64,000 nt of DNA from Nitrospira sp. (GTDB lineage: Bacteria > Nitrospirota > Nitrospiria > Nitrospirales > Nitrospiraceae): NCBI GenBank assembly GCA_024760525.1, contig CP060499.1:2232001-2296000 (forward strand). Reading direction: 5' to 3'. Of this stretch, positions 36,758 to 45,000 are shown piece after piece (position 1 is the first letter of the stretch; the number at the start of each line of letters is the position of its first letter). Under the pieces are notes generated by a model. That model saw nothing but the letters and a program-made list of their open reading frames with translations. It searched no databases and was not told where the DNA came from. The position numbers and the translations under genes are program-made.

Positions 36758-39700
36758 TCATAACTCCGGTCTGCCTGAGACGCCAGAATTGATGGTACCC
36801 ATCCGTTGAGGACGGATTTTTCTGGGAAGCGGAACAATGTCCGGTACCATCGTGATGCCGCTCTCTTGTTCGAGCCGGATTTGTGCGGAGAGTCCGGCGA
36901 CCGTTGGATGCTCAAAAAACTTTTTGAGCGACACCTCCATGCCGAACATGTCCTGCACGCGGTTCAAGATCTGCAGAGCGGCCAACGATTCGCCGCCCAA
37001 CGTGAAGAAGTCGTCATGCAGACCGACATGATCGACCCCGAGAATCTCTTGCCACACTAGCGTCACCGTTTCCTCGATCGTTGCGCCGACCGTCTGGTTC
37101 GCCTTGCCACCGGACACGTCACGGCTCGAGTCTCCTCTCTTGGCCGTGAAGCCAACGACCTTCGACAGCGCAGCTTCCGCGCTCTGCCTCACTAAGGAGG
37201 AACAGTCACGAACAGAAACGATCACCTGTGGTGAAGTCCATCCGTGCAGTATCCGCCCGAATACGTCTTGTGCTTCCGACGCCGCCATGCCGTCAAACTC
37301 CGAAGCTTCGATCTGCAAGGCCTTCAGCCGTGCTTCGGCCTGTACAGCCATTCCAATCTGATTCCAGCGATCGAAATTCACCGAGATGACGCGCGACCCG
37401 CGCTTTGAGAATGCGTGAGCCATCGCATCCAAGGTGGAATTGGCGGCACAATAGGCGACTTGGCCCACTCCTCCCGTCAAGGCATTCAACGAGGAACACA
37501 AGCAGATGAAATCCAGGGGTCTGTCACGCAACACATGGTCGAGGACGAGCGCTCCGGCAATCTTGGGGCTAAACTCTGCCTCCGCAGCCTCCTCGGTTTT
37601 GAGATCGATCAACCCTCCGCCCGGTACACCGGCGGCATGAATGACTCCGTGCATCTGGCCGAACCGATCCACAGCCTGTGCCAATGCCGCACGCATCTGC
37701 TCCGGATCCGCCACATCCGCCTGAATGGTGAGAATTGCGCCGCCAGCCTGTTCAAGCGTCTTCAATCGCTGCACCTGCTCCGTCGTCGGCTCCGAGCGGC
37801 CTACTAACACGAGACGTGCCATGACCGTCCGAGCTAAATAGTCCGCGAGTTGAAGACCGACTCCTCCAAGTCCGCCCGTGATGAGATACACGCCATGCGT
37901 CCGCAGCAGGGCCGGCCGTTCATTCGGATGGTCGAGCTTCATCGGCTCGAAAGACTGAATCCATCGGTGTGTTCCCCGATACGCCACGACAGGTTCATTC
38001 CGTCGATCGGTGTGTTCGGCCAGAAGTCGGGCGACCACGCTCTCTGTCAGCAGTTGCTCTCCATCCTTCGATGTTTCAAGATCGACCACACGACAGGTGA
38101 GATTGACGTATTCCTGAGGAATCACCCTGCAAGCCCCCAGAATAGGAGCGAGCTCCGGATGCAATGCTTCTTCACCGGTGACATCATGCAACCCGGATGT
38201 CAGAACGCAGATGTCGGTCGGCTCCGCTGACGTTCTGCTTCCCAAGGCCTGTGAGAGGAACAGAAGGCTGTAGAATCCTCGGTCTTGCGCGTGGCGGAAG
38301 GTTTCGACGGTTAACGAACTGTCGACGGAATGCAGATTCCAACAATGCACCACTCGTGTCGGCCACAGCCCTTGCTCACGCAAATCCTGAATCAATGTGT
38401 GGTAATCTTCACGAACCCCCGGTCGGATCGAATACATGCGTTTCGTGAGCCGTCCATATCGCTCACCGGCCGATACCGTCACAACCGGCTGACCGGCTGA
38501 CTCCAATCGCTGGACAATTCGAGTCTCAGTACCCCCCTCATCGACAAAGACCAACCACGAACCGTCGTGCGCAGGCTCTGCCGGTTGACGCGCGGTCGAT
38601 CGTTTCCACGACGATTCATAAAACCAGTCGCTGATATTCGGCTTCCTGGCAGGCACGGTTGTCTGGCCCGCTCCAGACAAGCGCTTGATCGGTTCTACCC
38701 AGAACCGGCGGCGTTCAAATGGATAGGTGGGCAAGGGAAGCCGCCGCGGGTGTTCGCCTTGATACAACCCTGACCAATCGATCGGCATGCCGGTTGCCCA
38801 GAGACTTCCGACCGCTTCGAGAAAACTCGAAGGTTCGGAGGCTTCCGATGATTCGTTGGGCGACGTTCTCAATGAAGCCAGTGCCATGACCGGGCGTCCG
38901 TCGATCTGACGTTGAACCAATGAACACAACGTTTGCCCCGGTCCTACCTCGAGCAGAATGCGCTCCGGTTTCCGGCACAGCGTCTCGATACCGTCGGCGA
39001 AACGGACAGTCCTTCGCAAATGATTGGTCCAGTACGACGGATCCATGGCTTGAGCGGGCATGATCCAATCGCCGGTCACGTTTGAAACCCACGGAATCGT
39101 CGGACTGTGACGCGCCACACCCGCAACTTGTGCGTTGAAGGATTCCAGCATGGGGTCCATCTGGCGCGAATGGAACGCATGGGAGGTTTGGAGTCGTACG
39201 CTCTGTATGCCTTTTCTGCTCAATGTGTCCTGCAGATTTTTGATAGCGGCCTCTGGTCCGGACAGGACACACTGCTTGGGCGCATTGACCGCCGCCAGGT
39301 CCAACTCTTCGTGCAGGAGAGCTGTTGCATCAACTTCCGTCATGGAGACCGCCAGCATCGAACCCGGTGGCATGGTTTGCATGAGACGCCCGCGAAGGGC
39401 GACCAACCGCAGCGCATCTTCGAGCGAGAAGACACCGGACAGACAGGCGGCCACATACTCCCCGACACTGTGTCCAATCATGCCTTGAGGATGCACACCG
39501 AGGCTCATCCAGAGTTTGGCAAGCGCATACTCCAGCACGAATAAGGCCGGTTGCGTAAAGGCAGTACGGTTGAGTCTGTCCGGATCCTCCGAATACTCGT
39601 CAAACAGAATCGACTTGATATCCATCCCGATGTGGGAACTGAGAATGGCTCCGCATCGGTCTACCTGTTCGCGGAAGGTCGGTTGCTGGGCATAGAGGCC

Positions 39701-41371
39701 GCGGCCCATCTTGCGATACTGGGCACCCTGCCCTGAAAACAAAAACACCACCGGCCTTGGTTCGCCGGCCTGACAACTCGCGTTCTTGGAATCCGGCCGG
39801 CTCAATATGCGCACCGCCGCTTCGACGTTGTCGGCTACGGCCCATCGGCGATACGGAAATGCCCTCCGGCCGGTCTGCAATGTATAGGCGACATTCTCCA
39901 ACTCGGTTTCAGGGTGTTGCCGGAGATGGGCGGCCATGCGGACCGCCATCTCGTTCAGTGCCGAGTCGGATTTGGCGGACAGGGTGATGAGTCGCTGGCG
40001 TCTCTCGACACGATGAGAATCGCGTTCGACAGACGGTGCTTCCTCCATGACCACATGCGCATTGGTGCCGCCGAGGCCAAATGAACTGACACCGGCACGC
40101 CGAGGGCCGTCGTGCGCATTCCAGTCAGTCAATTTCGTATTGACATAAAATGGAGTCTTGGCAAAATCGATTTCCGGGTTCTGGGAAGAAAAGTGCAGGC
40201 TGGGAGGAATCTGTTTGTGCGACAGGGCGAGGGCTGCCTTGATCAGCCCTGCGATCCCTGCCGCTGCATCGAGGTGCCCGATGTTGGTCTTCACTGATCC
40301 GATGGCACAGAAGCCGTTTCGGTCCGTGCCGGTGCGAAATGCCCGGGTGAGCGCCGCCACTTCAATCGGATCGCCCATGGGGGTCCCGGTACCGTGTGCC
40401 TCGACATATCGTATCGATTCCGGCTCAACCCTGGCGGCTACATGCGCCGCTCGGATCACCTTGGCCTGCCCTTCAACTCGCGGGGCGGTGTACCCGACCT
40501 TATGCGCTCCATCGTTATTGATCGCGGTCCCCTTGATCACCGCCAAAATATGGTCGCCGTCGATTCGCGCCTCTTCCAATCGCTTCAAGAGTACGATTCC
40601 CACTCCGCTTCCTCCGACCGTTCCGCGCGCATCCGCATCGAAGGCCCGACAGTGTCCATCGGGAGAGGCAATTCCGCTCTTCTGATAGAGATAGCCGACC
40701 TTTTGCGGCACATTGACGGAGATACCTCCCGCCAGAGCCATGTCGCATTCACCTGCGAGCAACCCCTGACAGGCCAGGTGGACGGCGACCAGGGAAGTGG
40801 AACAGGCGGTCTGGACCGCGATGCTTGGCCCTTCCAGATTCAATTTGTAGGACACGCGGGTGGGCAGCGAATCCTTCTCCACGCCAAGCAGTCCCGCCAT
40901 ATCGGAGGCCGACTGCAATAGGACGCCCTCAGGAAAAAGATTGAACAGGTAGCCACTGGTGCTGGAGCCCGCATACACGCCGATCGCTCCGTGGAACCGT
41001 TCCGGGTCATATCCCGCATGCTCGAACGTCTCCCACGCGCATTCGAGAAACAGCCGATGCTGCGGATCCATCAGCTCGGCCTCTTTGGGTGTCACGCCGA
41101 AGAACTCGGCATCGAAGAGATCGATCCCTTCGATGATGCCTCGCATGCGGACATAGTTCGGATCATGACGCAGGCGTTCCTGAACGCCTGCGGATCGCAA
41201 ATCCTCCTCGCTGAGAGCAGCAATCGATTCGACTCCGTCGCGCAGATTGGTCCAAAATGCCGTGCTGTTTTGGCTGCCGGGGAAGCGACAGGCCAACCCG
41301 ATCACGGCAATGTCCAATCCATCGTGCTCGCTGGTCTGCTCGCCGTCGTTTCGATCCATCTCAGATGCCAC
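36758..41371 (-). CDS. Type I PKS, KS-AT-KR-ACP
   Basis: 1,537 residues. KS (about 18-445) has TACSTS (Cys near 190), HGTGTPMGDP and KTNIGH. AT has GHSVGEY (about 634) and HAFH, the malonyl-CoA signature. A long structural region is followed by KR (YLITGGLGGVG near 1167; AYCAANSTLD). The carrier (LGGESL near 1460) resembles NRPS carriers. There is no DH or ER, so one malonate unit reduced to the beta-hydroxy level is predicted. The start is uncertain: GTG at 41371 overlaps the preceding gene by 11 nt, and ATG at 41359 lies 1 nt after its stop. The short charged N terminus and the charged tail of the preceding protein could dock. Confidence 0.94.
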   Translation of the reverse strand: MASEMDRNDGEQTSEHDGLDIAVIGLACRFPGSQNSTAFWTNLRDGVESIAALSEEDLRSAGVQERLRHDPNYVRMRGIIEGIDLFDAEFFGVTPKEAELMDPQHRLFLECAWETFEHAGYDPERFHGAIGVYAGSSTSGYLFNLFPEGVLLQSASDMAGLLGVEKDSLPTRVSYKLNLEGPSIAVQTACSTSLVAVHLACQGLLAGECDMALAGGISVNVPQKVGYLYQKSGIASPDGHCRAFDADARGTVGGSGVGIVLLKRLEEARIDGDHILAVIKGTAINNDGAHKVGYTAPRVEGQAKVIRAAHVAARVEPESIRYVEAHGTGTPMGDPIEVAALTRAFRTGTDRNGFCAIGSVKTNIGHLDAAAGIAGLIKAALALSHKQIPPSLHFSSQNPEIDFAKTPFYVNTKLTDWNAHDGPRRAGVSSFGLGGTNAHVVMEEAPSVERDSHRVERRQRLITLSAKSDSALNEMAVRMAAHLRQHPETELENVAYTLQTGRRAFPYRRWAVADNVEAAVRILSRPDSKNASCQAGEPRPVVFLFSGQGAQYRKMGRGLYAQQPTFREQVDRCGAILSSHIGMDIKSILFDEYSEDPDRLNRTAFTQPALFVLEYALAKLWMSLGVHPQGMIGHSVGEYVAACLSGVFSLEDALRLVALRGRLMQTMPPGSMLAVSMTEVDATALLHEELDLAAVNAPKQCVLSGPEAAIKNLQDTLSRKGIQSVRLQTSHAFHSRQMDPMLESFNAQVAGVARHSPTIPWVSNVTGDWIMPAQAMDPSYWTNHLRRTVRFADGIETLCRKPERILLEVGPGQTLCSLVQRQIDGRPVMALASLRTSPNESSEASEPSSFLEAVGSLWATGMPIDWSGLYQGEHPRRLPLPTYPFERRRFWVEPIKRLSGAGQTTVPARKPNISDWFYESSWKRSTARQPAEPAHDGSWLVFVDEGGTETRIVQRLESAGQPVVTVSAGERYGRLTKRMYSIRPGVREDYHTLIQDLREQGLWPTRVVHCWNLHSVDSSLTVETFRHAQDRGFYSLLFLSQALGSRTSAEPTDICVLTSGLHDVTGEEALHPELAPILGACRVIPQEYVNLTCRVVDLETSKDGEQLLTESVVARLLAEHTDRRNEPVVAYRGTHRWIQSFEPMKLDHPNERPALLRTHGVYLITGGLGGVGLQLADYLARTVMARLVLVGRSEPTTEQVQRLKTLEQAGGAILTIQADVADPEQMRAALAQAVDRFGQMHGVIHAAGVPGGGLIDLKTEEAAEAEFSPKIAGALVLDHVLRDRPLDFICLCSSLNALTGGVGQVAYCAANSTLDAMAHAFSKRGSRVISVNFDRWNQIGMAVQAEARLKALQIEASEFDGMAASEAQDVFGRILHGWTSPQVIVSVRDCSSLVRQSAEAALSKVVGFTAKRGDSSRDVSGGKANQTVGATIEETVTLVWQEILGVDHVGLHDDFFTLGGESLAALQILNRVQDMFGMEVSLKKFFEHPTVAGLSAQIRLEQESGITMVPDIVPLPRKIRPQRMGTINSGVSGRPEL

Positions 41372-42032
41372 GTGTCATCGTCCGTCGTTGTTCGCGCTGC
41401 CGCTTCAACCGTTGCGCACCCGCAACATGCCGTTCCTTCACCTGTTGTGTCTGTTCGACTTGACCCAACGAATCACGATTTTCTCTGAGAGCACCCTCAC
41501 CGGCGACATGGGCGGCAAGCGTCTGCACGGTGGGATACTGAAACAAATCCATCATCACCAAGGGTCGTGTGCCCAGTGAACGAACTCGGGTCAACACTTT
41601 GCCCAGGAGAAGGGAATGTCCTCCCAGATCAAAAAAATTGTCGTGTCGGCCGACTGACTGGAGACCGAGAACTTCTTTCCAAATTTCCGCAATGGCCCGT
41701 TCGGTATCGGTCTGCAGCGGCATCGATGCCGCTGCCGTTTTCTGAATCCGTCCGGTCAGTCCCTTCAGAGCCTGACGATCCACCTTTCCACGTGACGTGA
41801 GCGGAAAGGCATCCACGAATACCCACGCAGTGGGAATCATGTACCCGGGCAGACGTTCGGCAAGGAAACTCCGAAGTTCATGCGCGGTCGTGTCGGTGTC
41901 GATCCGAGGAACGACGCAGCCCACCAATCGTGACTCCCCAAATCGCACACCCGCCGGCTTCCCCAAACGGTGGAGAAGGAGTTGCCGCTGCGGGTCGGTC
42001 AGCTGATGGATTCGTTGGATACACTCCGCCAT
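41361..42032 (-). CDS. Detached A-domain C-terminal subdomain plus PCP
   Basis: 223 residues containing only the end of an adenylation domain: LPGYMIP (A9, about 73) and LTSRGKVDRQAL (A10 with the catalytic Lys, about 93). A PCP (DNFFDLGGHSLL near 135) and a charged, possibly docking, tail (about 185-223) follow. The preceding protein stops after A8 and a methyltransferase domain, so these two proteins together make one complete interrupted A domain. The junction reads TGAAATG, with stop and start separated by one base and GGCGGTG upstream as a possible ribosome-binding site. The downstream frame differs by +1 from the upstream gene. The split could be natural, an old frameshift, or a sequencing error. 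Confidence 0.88.
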   Translation of the reverse strand: MAECIQRIHQLTDPQRQLLLHRLGKPAGVRFGESRLVGCVVPRIDTDTTAHELRSFLAERLPGYMIPTAWVFVDAFPLTSRGKVDRQALKGLTGRIQKTAAASMPLQTDTERAIAEIWKEVLGLQSVGRHDNFFDLGGHSLLLGKVLTRVRSLGTRPLVMMDLFQYPTVQTLAAHVAGEGALRENRDSLGQVEQTQQVKERHVAGAQRLKRQREQRRTMTRGI

Positions 42033-42033
42033 T

Positions 42034-45000
42034 TCATTTCACCGCCTTCACAACGGCCATCGAATCCGCCCACCAATAGTGGCAGTCCTCAGGCGGTCGC
42101 AGCGATCGCACGACGCTGAGCGTGAACGAACTAAAATGCTTGAACAGGAATCGCTGGTGCCGCCGGCTGAAGGAATCGATCTCATTCGTGTAGTAGGTCA
42201 AGACGCCGCCGGGTCGAAGAAGTTTGGCCGCCGCGGGAATGAATGACTCGGCAAAGGTGATGCTGTTGACGACCGACTCCTCGAACTCCGCTTCACTGGC
42301 GGGATACGCATCGAAGAAGACGCTGTCGAACTCCGAAAGCCCTTCCACAACGTCCTGCCAGCGCCCCCGCACCAATCGGATGTCACGATCGGGAAAGCGA
42401 CTTCGCCACTGTTCAAAGGCGGTCATAACTTCCTGATTGAACTCGATGATCGTATGCGACTTGGGGCGCCTTTCTTGGATAAAAGAAGCCGAGATTCCCA
42501 TTCCGAATCCGACTTCGAGCACCTCCCCGCCCGATTCCGTCGCGATGTCGGCCATCGCCTTCATCAGCGGCGTTTCCCAGTCCTGCATGACCTGCTGTCC
42601 CTCGATGATCAACTCCGTTGCCTTGTATTCCGCCTGGCTTTCCGACCAGGTTCGTTCGATATCGATTCGATCCGAACCGGACACGAAGCGCTTGGCAATG
42701 TCGTCGAGTTGGATCAGATCATCCGAGAATTCATCGAGCGCGCGGCGCACAAGCCAATTGCGCTGATTCTTGCGTGGAGGGTTCAGGAACTCTTCCTTGT
42801 TGATCTTGAGATAGCAATCGAACTCGGATCTTCTTTGGATCACAGTTTTCCTCCGCGCCTCAGTATCTGTCTCCAGGTCGTACACCCATTGCGCCTCGAC
42901 CGCCGTCAATGACTCCACCTCTTTCAAGACTCTGTTCTGTTCTTCGTCCGTCAGTGCATCCATGACCGCCGTCCAGTCCGGCTGATCGCTCGATTCCCAC
43001 AGCACCCGCGCATCCTTCACAGCCGGATGTCGCTTCATCCAAAACTCAATTTCGGCCGGTTCCACCCGGAACCCCCGAATCTTTATCTGGTCATCGTATC
43101 GCCCAAGAAATTCCACATTGCCGTCCGCCATCCGCCGCACCCTGTCTCCCGTCCGATACAAGCGAGCGCCAGGTTCTCGACTGAAACAGTGCGGGACAAA
43201 CTGTTCGGCAGTCCGGGCCGGTTGGCGATGGTACCCTCTGGCTAAGCCCGTCCCGCCGATATAGAGCTCTCCGGCTACTCCGATCGGAACCGGCTGCAAC
43301 GCCGGGTCGAGGACATAAAGTTGGACGTTCGCGATGGGTCGGCCGATCGGCACGGTGGATGCCGAGATCCAATCCTTCTGTCGTTCCGGCACGAAATAGC
43401 TCGCCGTGATCGTCGTTTCGGTCGGTCCATACGAGTTGCACCACGCCATGCGCTCACCGGCAAGCCGCTGCCATCGAACCAGACTATCCGGCAAGGCCTT
43501 CTCACTTCCGACGATCACCAAGCGGAGCGCGCTCGGAAGAGCGGATTTGCTTTGCTCAATCGCTTCAATCCATTCGGCCCAGTATGGCGTCGGCAAATTC
43601 ACCACGGTGAGACTATGGTCCTTGATGAACTGCTGGAAATCCGAAAATTCCGGAACCGGCTCGTTGGGTCGTAACACCACCGTCGCCCCAGCCGCCCAAG
43701 TGGGGAAGCACTCTTCAGCCGCGACATCGAAGCTGATCGAGGCGAATTGCAGCACACGATCGGCCGGCTGAAGACCATAATGCTTCGCCATGGCTGTGCT
43801 GTGATTGACCAATGCGCGGTGTGAGACTTCGATGCCCTTCGGTTCGCCTGTCGTACCGGAGGTGTACAGAATATATGCCAGGTTCTCCGGGGTGGTACGC
43901 CACCGGGAATCGATCTCGGGCAAGGCGGCAATGGACGGCCACGTCTCATCCAGGGCGATGATCGGAACTGTCCGGTTTTGAAAGGTTTCGACAAATTGCT
44001 TTTGCGTGAGGACCAACTGCGCTCCGCTGTCTTCGATCATGAAACCGAGTCGTTCCTGGGGATACAGCGGATCTATCGGCACATAAGCCGCTCCCGTTTT
44101 CAGAACCCCCAGCAACGCCGTCACCATCTCCAGCGAACGTTCCATACAAATGGCCACGCGGCTTTCCATCGTGATGCCCTGCAGACTGAGATAGTGGGCG
44201 AGTTTGTTGGCTCGCTCGTTGAGAAGCCGGTAGCTGTACGACGTGCCGTTCCACACCATCGCCACAGCATCCGGGGAGAGCAGTGCTTGCTCTTCGAAGA
44301 GGTGATGGAGGCAGCTCTCACGCGGATAGGACGCGGCCGTCTCGTTCCAATCCAACAGCAGTTGCTTGCTCTCATCTTTGGAAAGCATCGTGAATTCGCT
44401 TACGCGGGCTTCGGGGTTCAGCACGATCTGCTTCAGGAGTTCCTGAAAATGCCCGGCCATGCGCGCAATGGTTTCCCCGGCAAACAGATCGGTGCTGTAC
44501 TCAAACACCGCCTCCAACGTTCCGTCTCCCATCGCAACTAACTCAAGGGTGAGGTCGAAGACGGATGTATGTGTGCTTGCCTTGATCCGACGGACATCCA
44601 GATCGTCCAGCCGGCAGAGATCGGGCTGCTCATCTTCCAAAATCAACATGACCTGATACAGCGGGGTATGGCTGAGACTGCGCGGCACGTGCAGCGCATC
44701 GACCAACCGCTCGAACGGAAAGTCTTGGTTGGCCTGCGCGCCGAGCACGGTCTTCCGAACCTGCGCCAGCAACTCGAGAAAGGAAGGATTCCCGGACAGG
44801 TCGACGCGCAACGCGACGGTGTTGACGAAGCAGCCGATGATCGATTCGCATCCAGGCTGTGATCGGTTGGCCACGGGCGTGCCGACACAAAAGTCGGACT
44901 GTCCGCTATGGCGAGCCAACAGCACGTTGAACGCAGCCAGAACGGTCATGAATAGCGTCGCCTGCCGGCTGCGGCCAAGCGCTTGGAGCCGCCGTCCCAT

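Noticed and set aside
42030..42036. Programmed +1 frameshift joining the split A domain
   Set aside because: AAA-TGA lacks a convincing slippery context or stimulatory structure that I can see; coupled re-initiation at TGAAATG is simpler. It is kept only as a possibility to test.
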